A stretch of 64,000 bases of DNA from Cellulomonas sp. C5510. GTDB taxonomy: Bacteria; Actinomycetota; Actinomycetes; Actinomycetales; Cellulomonadaceae. Shown here piece after piece: positions 17,778-27,681 of this stretch; within the stretch, counting starts at the first letter, position 1, and every line of letters starts with the position of its first letter. Under the pieces are notes generated by a model. It saw only the letters and a list, made by a program, of their open reading frames with translations, had not been told where the DNA came from and searched no databases. Both the position numbers and the translations under genes were made by a program. The stretch covers positions 1,178,001-1,242,000 of the forward strand of contig NZ_CP081862.1 of NCBI RefSeq assembly GCF_019797765.1. Direction: 5' to 3'.

Positions 17778-18541
17778 AGATCGCCGTCGCCCACAAGTGG
17801 GCCCCGAACCCCCAGGAGGCCGTGGTCGCGGCGGACGGGTCCGTCGACCTGTCCCGTGCCAAGGCGTCCGTCAGCGAGTACGACCCGGTGGCCATCGAGC
17901 TGGCCCGGGCGCTCGCGGACGCGTCGGGCGCGGAGCTCGTGGGCCTCACGGTCGGCGGCCCCGACGCGGGGTCCCCGATGGCCCGCAAGGCGGCGCTGTC
18001 GCGCGGCCTCGACCGGCTGGTCGTCGTCGCCGACGCCTCGCTCGCCGGAGCACGCGCCACGGCGACGGCACGGGCGCTCGCGTCCGCGGTGCGTGCCGAG
18101 CGCGACGTGGACGTGGTCCTCACCGGCGACTCGTCCGTGGACGAGGGTGCGCACCTGGTGCCGGCCGTGCTCGCGGGGTACCTCGGCTGGCCGCTGCTGA
18201 CCGAGGTGACCGCGGTGTCGGCCGGCGACGGCGGCGTGCTCCGCGTCGAGCAGGCCGTGGGCTCCGGCTCGCAGGTGCTCGAGGTCACCGGGCCGGCGGT
18301 GCTGGCCGCGAGCACCGACGCGGTGCTGCCTCGGGTGCCGGGCATGAAGGACATCCTCGGCGCGGGCAAGAAGCCGACGGACGAGCTGCCCGCGCCCGAG
18401 GCCGGGCCGGACGGCCTGGAGGTCGTCGGCCGTGCGAAGCCCGCGCTCGCCGACCGCCGCCGCATCCGCATCGACGCCGCCGACCCGCAGGCCGCTGCGG
18501 CCGAGCTCGTCGCCGCGCTGCGCGCCGACGGCGTGCTCTGA
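17774..18541 (+). CDS. fixA: Electron transfer flavoprotein beta subunit, FixA-like
   Basis: A 255-residue ETF-beta/FixA homologue, starting KIAVAHKWAPNP and carrying AKASVSEYDPVAIELA and the TGDSSVDEG (AMP/flavin-site) segment. With FixB it forms a flavoprotein that moves electrons between acyl-CoA dehydrogenases, NADH, quinone and ferredoxin. The GTG start at 17774 overlaps the MFS stop. Gene order fixA-fixB-fixC-fixX matches the cai-linked fixABCX of E. coli and the nitrogen-fixation fix operons. The symbol is given because all four genes are present in order. Confidence 0.9.
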   Translation: MKIAVAHKWAPNPQEAVVAADGSVDLSRAKASVSEYDPVAIELARALADASGAELVGLTVGGPDAGSPMARKAALSRGLDRLVVVADASLAGARATATARALASAVRAERDVDVVLTGDSSVDEGAHLVPAVLAGYLGWPLLTEVTAVSAGDGGVLRVEQAVGSGSQVLEVTGPAVLAASTDAVLPRVPGMKDILGAGKKPTDELPAPEAGPDGLEVVGRAKPALADRRRIRIDAADPQAAAAELVAALRADGVL

Positions 18542-18592
18542 GGCGTCGCGCCTCCGCGACCTGCCCGGACCGACACCACCGAAGGACCCCCC

Positions 18593-19492
18593 ATGACCAC
18601 CTGCATCGTCACCACCGACCCCGCCGTGGACCGCCTGCTCGCGATCGCCCGCACGCTCGGCGGCCCGGTCGTCGCCGTCGTCGCCGGAGCCCGCGCCGTC
18701 GCGGACGCCGTCGCCGCGGGCGCGCCGGACCGCGTCGTCTGGCTCGGCGAGCCCGGGGACGCTCCGGCCTCGGCCTTCGCGTCCGCCGCGGCCGACGCCG
18801 TCGCAGCGGCGGGACCGGCTGTCGTGCTCGCCGCCGACCGTCCCGCGGACCGCGTGCTGGCGGGTGCCGCGGCGGCCCGGCTCGACGCCCCTGCGCTGGG
18901 TGGCGTCACGGCCGTCGTCCCGGAGGGCGGGAGCGTGCTGGTCACCCGTACCGTGCTCGGCGGCGTCGCGACCGAGGACGTGCGCGCGACCGGTCCTGTC
19001 GTGCTGGTGACCGACGGCGGCGACGTGCCGGCCCCCGGCGCCCCTGCGCCGGTCGAGGAGGCGCCGGCCGTCCCGGCGGCGGTCCGCGTCGTCGAGACCC
19101 GCCCGGCGGCGACGGCGGGGGTGGACCTGCGCGGCGCCCGCCGCGTCGTCTCGGTCGGCCGCGGGCTGAAGGCCCGGGAGGACGTGGCGCTCGTCGAGGC
19201 ACTGGCCGACGCGCTCGGTGCCGCCACCGCCTGCACCCGGCCGCTCGCCGAGGGCGTCGGGTTCTTCCCGAAGGACCGGTACGTCGGCGTCTCCGGCCGC
19301 ACCGTCACCCCCGACCTGTACCTGGCGCTCGGCATCTCCGGTCAGGTGCAGCACATGGTCGGAGCCCGCGGCTCGCGCACCGTCGTCGCGGTGAACACCG
19401 ACGCGGAGGCGCCGATCGTCGCCGAGGCCGACTACGCCGTCGTCGGTGACCTCTACCAGGTGGTCCCGGCGCTGACGGAGGCGTTGCGGTGA
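18593..19492 (+). CDS. fixB: Electron transfer flavoprotein alpha subunit, FixB-like
   Basis: A 299-residue ETF-alpha/FixB homologue. The C-terminal FAD domain is clear: VSVGRGLKAREDV, PLAEGVGFFPKDRYVG, LALGISGQVQHMVGARGSRTVVAVN and DYAVVGDLYQVVPAL at the end. The N-terminal 110 residues are Ala-rich and more divergent. The ATG at 18593 follows GAAGGA. A 51-base gap separates it from fixA, and its stop overlaps the fixC start. Confidence 0.92.
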   Translation: MTTCIVTTDPAVDRLLAIARTLGGPVVAVVAGARAVADAVAAGAPDRVVWLGEPGDAPASAFASAAADAVAAAGPAVVLAADRPADRVLAGAAAARLDAPALGGVTAVVPEGGSVLVTRTVLGGVATEDVRATGPVVLVTDGGDVPAPGAPAPVEEAPAVPAAVRVVETRPAATAGVDLRGARRVVSVGRGLKAREDVALVEALADALGAATACTRPLAEGVGFFPKDRYVGVSGRTVTPDLYLALGISGQVQHMVGARGSRTVVAVNTDAEAPIVAEADYAVVGDLYQVVPALTEALR

Positions 19493-20802
19493 CCGAGCCG
19501 GACTTCGACGTCGTCGTCGTCGGGGCGGGGCCGGCCGGGAGCGTCACGGCGGCGCTGCTCGCCCGGCAGGGCCACTCCGTCGCGGTGATCGAGCGTGGTG
19601 AGTCCCCCGGGTCGAAGAACCTCTCCGGTGGCGTGCTCTACTCGCGCGTCCTCGAGGACGTGTTCCCGGGCTGCCTCGACGAGGCGCCCTACGAGCGGCG
19701 TGTCACCCGCAACGAGGTCGTGTTCCTCACCCCGGAGTCGGCCGTCGGGCTCGACGTCGCCTCCGACCGGCTCGCGGACCCGGTGAACGCCGTCACCGTG
19801 CTGCGCGCGCGGTTCGACCCGTGGCTCGCCGCCCAGGCGGAGGAGGCCGGCGCGTACCTCATGCCGGGCGTCCGCGTGGACCGGGTGCTCACCGCGCCCG
19901 GTGGGTCCGGCGCCGCGGGGCGCCGCGTGGTCGGCGTGCAGGCGGGCGAGGACGAGCTGCGCGCCCGCGTCGTCGTGGCGGCGGACGGGGTCAACTCGTT
20001 CCTCGCCCGCGAGGCCGGCCTGCGTCCGCAGCCCCCGACCCACCACCTCGCGGTCGGGGTGAAGGCGGTGCTCACCCTGCCGGAGCACGTCATCGAGGAC
20101 CGGTTCGGTGTCTCCGGCGACGAGGGCGCCGCGATCGCGTACGTCGGCGACTGCACCCGGGGTGTGGGGGGCGGCGGCATCGTCTACACCAACCGCTCGT
20201 CGCTGTCGGTGGCCGTGGTGCTGCGGCTCGACGACCTGGTCGCGAAGGGCCTGGCGGCCGCCGACGTGTTCGAGCACTTCCTCGCGCACCCGCGGCTGGC
20301 CCGCTACGTCCGCGGCGCGCAGGTGGTGGAGTACGGCTCCCACCTGGTCGCCGAAGGCGGCTGGGACATGCTCGGCGAGGTCGTCTCCGACGGCATGGTC
20401 GTCGTCGGCGACGCCGCCGGGCTCACCATCAACTCGGGACTGACCGTGCGCGGCATGGACCTGGCGATCGGCTCGGCCGTCGCAGCCGCCGCCGGCGTGA
20501 GCGCGGCGCTCGAGGCGGACGACGTGTCGGCCGCCGGGCTCAGCGGGTACCGCGAGCGGCTGCTCGCCGGCACGGTCGGGCGGGACCTGCGCACCTACGC
20601 GAAGGCGCCCGCGTTCCTCGAGCGGCCCCGTGTGTACGGCGACTACGGACGACTCCTGGAGGAGATCATGGTGGACGTGTTCCGGCTGGACGGGACGCCC
20701 CGCAAGCACCTGGCGCGGGTCGCCGTGGACGCGCTGCGGCGCTCACCCGTGCGGCTGCGGGACCTCGCCTCCGACGCGCTGGCGGGGGTGCGTGCCCTGT
20801 GA
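19489..20802 (+). CDS. fixC: FixC-like FAD-dependent ETF:quinone oxidoreductase
   Basis: A 437-residue flavoprotein of the FixC/ETF-QO family. The Rossmann motif VVGAGPAGSVTAALLARQG lies at residues 7-25, followed by GSKNLSGGVLYSRVL, and a second FAD contact in GMVVVGDAAGLTINSG. FixC works with FixX to pass ETF electrons to quinone, or in FixABCX to bifurcate NADH electrons to ferredoxin and quinone. The GTG start overlaps the fixB stop and the stop overlaps the fixX start. Confidence 0.92.
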   Translation: MTEPDFDVVVVGAGPAGSVTAALLARQGHSVAVIERGESPGSKNLSGGVLYSRVLEDVFPGCLDEAPYERRVTRNEVVFLTPESAVGLDVASDRLADPVNAVTVLRARFDPWLAAQAEEAGAYLMPGVRVDRVLTAPGGSGAAGRRVVGVQAGEDELRARVVVAADGVNSFLAREAGLRPQPPTHHLAVGVKAVLTLPEHVIEDRFGVSGDEGAAIAYVGDCTRGVGGGGIVYTNRSSLSVAVVLRLDDLVAKGLAAADVFEHFLAHPRLARYVRGAQVVEYGSHLVAEGGWDMLGEVVSDGMVVVGDAAGLTINSGLTVRGMDLAIGSAVAAAAGVSAALEADDVSAAGLSGYRERLLAGTVGRDLRTYAKAPAFLERPRVYGDYGRLLEEIMVDVFRLDGTPRKHLARVAVDALRRSPVRLRDLASDALAGVRAL

Positions 20803-21092
20803 CCGGCGCGAAGCCGTCGACCGCTGAGCGCCTCGCGCGCAACCGGTTCGAGCTCGACGAGGACGAGTCGCACATCGAGGTGCACCAGGACGTGGTCCGG
20901 GCGACCGGCTGCGGGCCTGTCCTGGTGGCGGTGTGCCCTGCCCGCGTGTACGCGGAACGGGAGGACGGCGGGCTCGACGTGGAGTACGCCGCCTGCCTCG
21001 AGTGCGGCACGTGCCGGGCGGTCGCCCCGCCGGGGGCGCTGACGTGGCACTACCCGCGCGGGGGGTTCGGGGTCAGCTTCCGGGAAGGCTGA
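20799..21092 (+). CDS. fixX: FixX-like ferredoxin
   Basis: A 97-residue ferredoxin-like protein, the Fe-S partner of FixC. Cysteines stand in ATGCGPVLVAVCPARVY and in YAACLECGTCRAVAPPG, the pattern expected of FixX, and the C-terminus GALTWHYPRGGFGVSF resembles FixX and the C-terminal domain of ETF-QO. The GTG at 20799 overlaps the fixC stop. Its last 20 bases overlap the convergent LacI gene, so this is the end of the plus-strand locus. Confidence 0.88.
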   Translation: MTGAKPSTAERLARNRFELDEDESHIEVHQDVVRATGCGPVLVAVCPARVYAEREDGGLDVEYAACLECGTCRAVAPPGALTWHYPRGGFGVSFREG

Positions 21093-22134
21093 GGGGCGGT
21101 CGCCGGCGGTCGTCGTCCGGCGCGGGCCCCGTGCTGGCCCGCAGCTCCAGGCGCGCGGTCGGTGCCTGGAGCTGCTGGGCCGGGGCGCCTTCCACGAGCT
21201 CCAGGAGCATCCGGACCGCGCAGGCGGCCTCGGCCCGGGCGTCCCGCGTCATCACGGTGAGGGTCGGCCGCGTCAGCCGGCTGATCCCCGAGGAGTCCCA
21301 CGCGACCATCGAGACGTCGCCGGGTACGTCCAGGCCGAGCTCGGCGGCGACCCCCGTCCCCGCCATCGCCTGGACGTCGTTCTCGTAGACGATCGCGGTC
21401 GGCCGGTCCGCAGCGGGGCGGTCGAGCAGCTGCCGGGTGGCCTCCGGCGCGGCGGCGGAGCCGCCCTCGGACTGCACCACGGCAGGTGCGGGCAGCCCGC
21501 GTGCGGCGGCCGCCTCGGTGAGCGCGTCCGTGCGCACCCGGGAGTACGCGAGCCGCGAACCGGACGTGACCCGCGCCAGGCGGCGGTGGCCCAGCGCGAC
21601 CAGGGCGTCCACGAGCTCGTGGGCCGCGCCCACGTCGTCGGTCCAGACGGTCGGCAGGCCGGAGGTGTAGCGGGGGTCGCCGAGCGTGACGGCCGGCAGC
21701 CCGAGGGTCTGCAGCGCCCGGGGCCGGTCGTCGTCCACGCGGAGGTCGATGACCACCAGCCCGTCGACCCCGTTCCCGGACGCCCACTGGTCGTAGGTCG
21801 CGAGCTCCGCGGCGTGCCCGGAGACCACCTGCATCCTCAGCGTGATCGCGTGGTCCACGAGCTCGTCCTGCATGCCCTCGAGGTAGTGCTGGAGCAGCGG
21901 TTCCACGCCCCGCACGCGTGGCGGCCGGTTGAGCACCAGACCGATCGTGTCGGAGCGTCCGCCGGCGAGAGCGCGGGCGGCTGTGTTCGGCCGCCACCCC
22001 ATGTCCGCGGCGATGCGCAGCACCCGTTCGCGGGTCTCCGCGGAGACTCCGGGGCGGCCGTTCAGCGCGAACGAGGCGGCGCCCTTGGACACGCCCGCAC
22101 GTTGCGCGACGTCCGCGATGCGCACCCGGCCCAC
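21073..22134 (-). CDS. LacI-family transcriptional regulator
   Basis: A LacI/GalR repressor of about 353 residues. The N-terminal helix-turn-helix reads RIADVAQRAGVSKGAASFALNG, followed by the hinge (ALAGGRSDTIGLVL) and a periplasmic-binding-like effector domain with TDDVGAAHELVDALVALGH and IVYENDVQAMAG. I prefer the GTG at 22134, which follows the GGGGGAGG purine tract; a GTG at 22155 in the same frame would place that tract inside the gene. It converges on fixX and lies between the cai-like locus and the PTS operon, so it could control either; sugar regulation is the usual LacI role. Confidence 0.88.
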   Translation of the reverse strand: MGRVRIADVAQRAGVSKGAASFALNGRPGVSAETRERVLRIAADMGWRPNTAARALAGGRSDTIGLVLNRPPRVRGVEPLLQHYLEGMQDELVDHAITLRMQVVSGHAAELATYDQWASGNGVDGLVVIDLRVDDDRPRALQTLGLPAVTLGDPRYTSGLPTVWTDDVGAAHELVDALVALGHRRLARVTSGSRLAYSRVRTDALTEAAAARGLPAPAVVQSEGGSAAAPEATRQLLDRPAADRPTAIVYENDVQAMAGTGVAAELGLDVPGDVSMVAWDSSGISRLTRPTLTVMTRDARAEAACAVRMLLELVEGAPAQQLQAPTARLELRASTGPAPDDDRRRPPLSLPGS

Positions 22135-22261
22135 GGCCCTCGTCCTCCCCCTCACCGCCCCGTCGTCGAGGCGCCGCGAACCCCAGGGCGACGGCCCGGG
22201 TCCTGCCGGAGTCTACGCAGGTCCCGGGGGCCGGTCGCCCCGCCGCGCTCCTCCGGCACCG

Positions 22262-23934
22262 CTACAGCCCCAGCCCGGTGAGCACCGGCAGCGCCTCCCG
22301 GACCGCTGCCCGGCCCTCACCGGCCGTGCGTGCGGCGACGGCCAGCGCCGCGACCCGCCGGCAGTCCTCCAGGGTGACGCGCTCGAGCACGGCGGCCACG
22401 TCCGCGAGCGCCCGCGGCGTCATGGACAGCGACGTCGCGCCGAGCCCCACCAGCACCGGCGCGAGCGCCGGGTCCGCCGCGGCCTCGCCGCACACGCCCA
22501 CGGGCCGGTCGTGCGCGGCAGCGCCCCGGCAGGTCGCCTGGACGAGCGCCAGGACGGCGGGCTGCCAGGGCGTCGACAGCGCCGCGAGGTCCGCGAGCTC
22601 CCGGTCGGCGGCCATCGCGTACTGCGTGAGGTCGTTGGTGCCGAGGCTCGCGAACCGGGCGTGCTCCAGGACCGGGCCGGCGCACAGCGCGGCCGCCGGC
22701 ACCTCGACCATCACGCCCGCCTGCCGCAGCCCGTGGGCCTCGCACCGGGCGACGAACGCCTCGGCCTCGTCGGGGGTCGCGACCATCGGGGCCATCACCC
22801 AGACCTCGGCGTGCTCGGCGTGCGCCGCCTCGGCGATCGCGGCGAGCTGCCGGTCCAGCACCTCGGGGTGGCGGGCTGCCGTGCGCAGGCCGCGCACGCC
22901 GAGGGCCGGGTTCGGCTCACCGTCGGCGGTGACGAACGGCAGCGGCTTGTCCGCGCCCGCGTCGAGGGTCCGGACCACGACCTTCTTGCCGGCGAACGCC
23001 GCGAGGACGGCTCGGTAGGCCCGGACCTGCTCGGCGACCGGAGGCTCGTCGGCGCGGCCCAGGAAGCAGAACTCCGTGCGGAACAGCCCGACGCCCTCCG
23101 CGCCGGCCTCCGCCGCCGACACCGCCCCGGAGGGGTCGGCGACGTTGGCGAGCAGCTGCACGCGGTGCCCGTCGGCCGTGCGCCCGGTGCCGGAGAACGC
23201 GCGGTCGCGGCGCGCGCGGGCCCGGTCGGCGGCGGCGAGGTCGTCGGGACCGGGGTCGCGCAGCACCGTGCCGGCCGAGCCGTCCACCGCGACCGTCTCC
23301 CCGTCCTGGAGCGCGCTGGCTCCCGGCACGGCGACGACGGCGGGGATGCCGAGCGAGCGCGCGAGGATCGCGGTGTGGGAGGTCGGCCCTCCGCCCGCGG
23401 TCACGATCGCGACGACCTGCTCCGGGTCGAGCGTGGCGGTGTCGGCCGGGGCGAGGTCGTGCGCCACGAGCACGAACGGGTGCCCGGGCGCGGGCACGCC
23501 CGGCGGCCGGACGCCCGTGAGGCGCGCGACGACCCGGTCGCGGACGTCCGCGACGTCCCGGGTGCGCTCGGCCATGTACCCGCCGAGTCCGGCGAGCTGG
23601 TCGATGACCACGGCGGCGGCCTCCCACACCGCCCGCTCCGGGGTGCGGCGCAGCTCCCGGACGCGTCGGACCGCGTCGGTCGCGAGCGCCGGGTCCGCGG
23701 CCATCGCGGCGGCGACGGTCAGCACCTCGGCGGCGGTGCCCGAGGCGTGCCCGGCGGCGTCCGCGAGGTCCGCCTGGACGCCCGCCGCGGCGGACTCGAC
23801 CGCCGCGCAGGCCGCCTCGACGTCCGCCGCGGGGGAGAGGTCGGCGGCGGGGGGCTCGGCGACGGGCGCCGGCATGGTCTGCACCGTGCCGGCGCCCGTC
23901 CCGGGGCTGACCCCGACGCCCTGGAGGGCGACCG

Positions 23935-23938
<4 letters not shown>
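22262..23938 (-). CDS. ptsI: PTS Enzyme I (phosphoenolpyruvate-protein phosphotransferase)
   Basis: A 558-residue Enzyme I, which takes phosphate from PEP and passes it to HPr. The phospho-histidine is H188 in GGGPTSHTAILARSLG. The PEP-binding barrel shows VGLFRTEFCFLG, ASLGTNDLTQYAMAADR and GVCGEAAADP with the catalytic Cys. Length fits the family. The ATG at 23938 overlaps the stop of the EIIC gene (ATGA), so it is co-translated with the sugar permease. Probably regulated through the dre-like operators in the 25.4-25.7 kb promoter region. Confidence 0.95.
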
Positions 23939-25398
<1,460 letters not shown>

Positions 25399-25545
25399 GG
25401 GTGTCTCCTCGTCGAGCGTCGGACCCGCAGCCGGGTCCGTCCGGTGCGGGAGGGGTGCTCCGCCGGCTGGTGGCGCCGGCGGTCGGAGCGCGTGCGCCGG
25501 GCGGCGGGAGGGGGCCGACTTGCGTGCAGCCCGGCCCGTCCGGCA

Positions 25546-25586
25546 GGTTGTCTGGACCAGTTGCGGTCAGAGTGGTCTAGACCGGA
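25546..25586. promoter_or_regulatory. Two dre-like operators between EIIC and the GntR regulator
   Basis: Two 16-bp sites whose starts are 25 bp apart: 25571-25586 AGTGGTCTAGACCGGA (14 of 16 to the degenerate dre consensus) and 25546-25561 GGTTGTCTGGACCAGT (12 of 16). They lie in the 267-base divergent region that must hold both promoters, for EIIC-ptsI leftward and for the regulator plus EIIB-EIIA rightward. A third site precedes ptsH. The likely binder is the GntR/UTRA protein encoded from 25666. Confidence 0.7.
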
Positions 25587-25665
25587 AGATGTGTCAAGCA
25601 CCACACAGGGGACCGCACCGTGGTCCGGTGCCGGGACGACGTCGACCGAGTGGGAAGGTGAGGCC

Positions 25666-26580
25666 GTGCACGCAGAGCAGCCCCGCACCGCCCCCGCGTC
25701 GACCGTCCGGGCGACGCACAAGCACCAGGCCGTCCGGTCCTACCTCGAGGAGCTCGTCGAGCGCGAGCTGGCCGTCGGCGACGCCGTGCCGTCCGAGCGT
25801 GCGCTGTGCGAGCGGTTCGGCGTGTCGCGGATGACGGTCCGGCAGGCTGTCGAGGCGCTCGTCGGGGAGGGCGTCCTGGTGCGGGAGCAGGGGCGCGGCA
25901 CGTTCGTCGCCCCCCAGCGCATGGACTTCGAGATGCGCCTGACGACCTTCGGCGAGGAGATGCGCCGCCGCGGCATGCGCCCCGACACCCGGGTGCTCGA
26001 CGCGCTCACGGTGCCCGCCTCGGCGGAGGCCGCGGACGCGCTGGGCACCGAGGTCGGTGCCCCGCTGCACCACCTGTGGCGCGTCCGGTACGCCGACGGC
26101 ACGCCGATGAGCATCGAGCAGCTCTGGGTGCCGGTGGGCCTGGCCCCCGACCTGTTCGCCGCCGGACCGCCTCCGAGCCTGTACGACGCGCTCCGCGCGG
26201 TCGGCCTCGACCCGTCGTGGGGCGAGGAGACGCTGACCGCGTCGGAGGCGACCGACGAGGAGGCCGCGCTGCTCGACCTGCGCGCCACCCGCGCGGTGCT
26301 GCGCGCGACCCGGCGCACGTTCAGCGCGGACACCCCGTGCATGTACTCGCGAGCCTGCTACCGCGGCGACCGGTACAGCGTGTGGGTGCCGCTCAGCACG
26401 CCCAGCCCCGCCCTCGTACCCCGCGTGCGCGACGGTGCGCGCCACGAGACCGGGGACCGTGGTCTGCCGCCCCTCGCCGCGGGGGAGGGTCGCGCGCCGT
26501 CGCCGGCACCCGCGGCGTCGGCCGCCCCGCAGGCGCCCGGTGCGACCCGCCCGCCCGAGGTCGTCGGGGCGCGACCGTGA
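25666..26580 (+). CDS. GntR/HutC-family regulator (DasR/NagR-like)
   Basis: A 304-residue regulator with an N-terminal winged helix (PSERALCERFGVSRMTVRQAVEALVGEG) and a UTRA effector domain (residues about 90-250). This is the architecture of DasR and NagR, which sense phosphorylated GlcNAc derivatives and bind dre sites. I place the start at the GTG at 25666, preceded by GAAGGTGAGG; the frame is open far upstream but runs through the operators. The C-terminal 45 residues after position 260 are a Pro/Ala-rich extension unusual for DasR. It lies 80-120 bases from the two dre-like sites and just upstream of the EIIB/EIIA genes, so it probably regulates itself. Confidence 0.88.
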   Translation: MHAEQPRTAPASTVRATHKHQAVRSYLEELVERELAVGDAVPSERALCERFGVSRMTVRQAVEALVGEGVLVREQGRGTFVAPQRMDFEMRLTTFGEEMRRRGMRPDTRVLDALTVPASAEAADALGTEVGAPLHHLWRVRYADGTPMSIEQLWVPVGLAPDLFAAGPPPSLYDALRAVGLDPSWGEETLTASEATDEEAALLDLRATRAVLRATRRTFSADTPCMYSRACYRGDRYSVWVPLSTPSPALVPRVRDGARHETGDRGLPPLAAGEGRAPSPAPAASAAPQAPGATRPPEVVGARP

Positions 26581-26597
26581 ACCCAGGGAGGAACCGC

Positions 26598-26843
26598 ATG
26601 GCACGACCCGACACCGACCAGGCCACGGCGATCCTCGCCGGGCTCGGCGGGGTGGACAACATCGACGAGATCGAGCCGTGCACCACGCGTCTGCGCTCGC
26701 TCGTGAAGGAGCCCTCGCGCGTGGACACGGCGGCCCTGCGCGCGGCCGGCGCGTTCGGGGTCATGGTGTCCGGCAGGGTGGTGCAGGTGGTCATCGGGCC
26801 CAGCGTCGACACCCTCGCCCTCGACCTGGCCGACCTGATGTGA
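26598..26843 (+). CDS. PTS EIIB, glucose family, copy 1
   Basis: An 81-residue stand-alone EIIB of the Glc/GlcNAc family, which relays phosphate from EIIA to the sugar on a cysteine. The active cysteine is in IEPCTTRLRSLV. Residues AILAGLGGVDNIDEIEPC and VMVSGRVVQVVIGPSVDTLA are standard for the family. The ATG at 26598 has GGGAGGAA 7 bases upstream. It lies 17 bases after the regulator and 46 bases before a second, similar EIIB. Confidence 0.9.
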   Translation: MARPDTDQATAILAGLGGVDNIDEIEPCTTRLRSLVKEPSRVDTAALRAAGAFGVMVSGRVVQVVIGPSVDTLALDLADLM

Positions 26844-26889
26844 CCCGCCCCCGCAGACCCCACCGACCGAGCACCGAAGGAGACACACC

Positions 26890-27120
26890 ATGAGCAAGGC
26901 CGAGCAGATCCTCGCCGGACTGGGCGGGGACGCCAACATCGTCGACCTGGAGCCGTGCATCACGCGGCTGCGGGTCGAGGTCGAGGACCCCTCGAAGGTC
27001 AGCGAGCCGACCCTCAAGGCCGCGGGCGCCATCGCGGTCATGCAGTCCGGGACGGTCGTGCAGGTGATCGTCGGCCCCGAGGCCGACACGCTGGCCTCGG
27101 ACATCGAGGACCTGCGCTGA
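26890..27120 (+). CDS. PTS EIIB, glucose family, copy 2
   Basis: A 76-residue EIIB paralogous to the preceding gene (shared ILAGLGG, D-N-I, EPC-TRLR and VVQVI-GP pattern), with the phospho-cysteine in LEPCITRLRVEV. The ATG at 26890 follows GAAGGAG. Its TGA overlaps the EIIA start by one base (TGATG). Because it is the copy coupled to EIIA, it may be the partner of the EIIC at 23935-25398, leaving the first copy for another permease elsewhere. Confidence 0.9.
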   Translation: MSKAEQILAGLGGDANIVDLEPCITRLRVEVEDPSKVSEPTLKAAGAIAVMQSGTVVQVIVGPEADTLASDIEDLR

Positions 27121-27581
27121 TGGCGGCTCTGACCGTCCTCGCCCCGGTCGCCGGCGCCGTGCGGGCGCTCGCGGACGTCGACGACCCGGTGTTCTCCGGG
27201 GAGATCGTGGGCCCCGGGCTCGCGGTGCAGCCCGACCCGGACGCCGGCCGCGCCGTCGTCGCGCCGGTCTCCGGCACCGTCGCGAAGCTGCACCCGCACG
27301 CGTTCGTGCTGCTCGCCGAGGGCGGGCGCGGCGTGCTCGTGCACCTGGGCATCAACACCGTGCAGCTCGGGGGGGAGGGTTTCACGCTCCACGTCGCCGA
27401 GGGTGACGCCGTCGAGCAGGGCCAGCTCCTGGTCGAGTGGGACCCGGCCGCGATCGAGGCCGGCGGCCGCTCCGCGATCTGCCCCGTGATCGGCCTCGAG
27501 GCGCTGCCCGACTCGCTGACCCGCCTCGCCGAGCCCGGCGCCACCGTGGCAGCGGGCGACCCGCTGCTGTCGTTGGCCTGA
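27120..27581 (+). CDS. PTS EIIA, glucose family (Crr-like)
   Basis: A 153-residue EIIA of the Glc family. Both histidines of the active site are present, in KLHPHAFVLL and in VLVHLGINTVQLGG; the second is the phosphorylated one. The conserved VFSGEIVGPGLAVQP and VVAPVSGTVAKL stretches precede them. It receives phosphate from HPr and gives it to EIIB. The ATG overlaps the upstream EIIB stop by one base, so the two are translationally coupled. In some actinobacteria such a protein also affects sugar uptake more broadly; nothing here tests that. Confidence 0.93.
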   Translation: MAALTVLAPVAGAVRALADVDDPVFSGEIVGPGLAVQPDPDAGRAVVAPVSGTVAKLHPHAFVLLAEGGRGVLVHLGINTVQLGGEGFTLHVAEGDAVEQGQLLVEWDPAAIEAGGRSAICPVIGLEALPDSLTRLAEPGATVAAGDPLLSLA

Positions 27582-27681
27582 CCCCTCGCCGGGGCCGGCC
27601 GCGCACGGACGCGCCCGCCCCTGGCGCAGGTCCCGGCCCGCGTCCCGAGGGTGCCCGCCCGCCGGGCGCCATACTGGGCGG

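Noticed and set aside
21073..22134. LacI gene as the certain regulator of the cai-like locus
   Set aside because: It is convergent with fixX and 16 kb from the locus promoter. No LacI-type palindrome was found upstream of 4899, so the link stays open.
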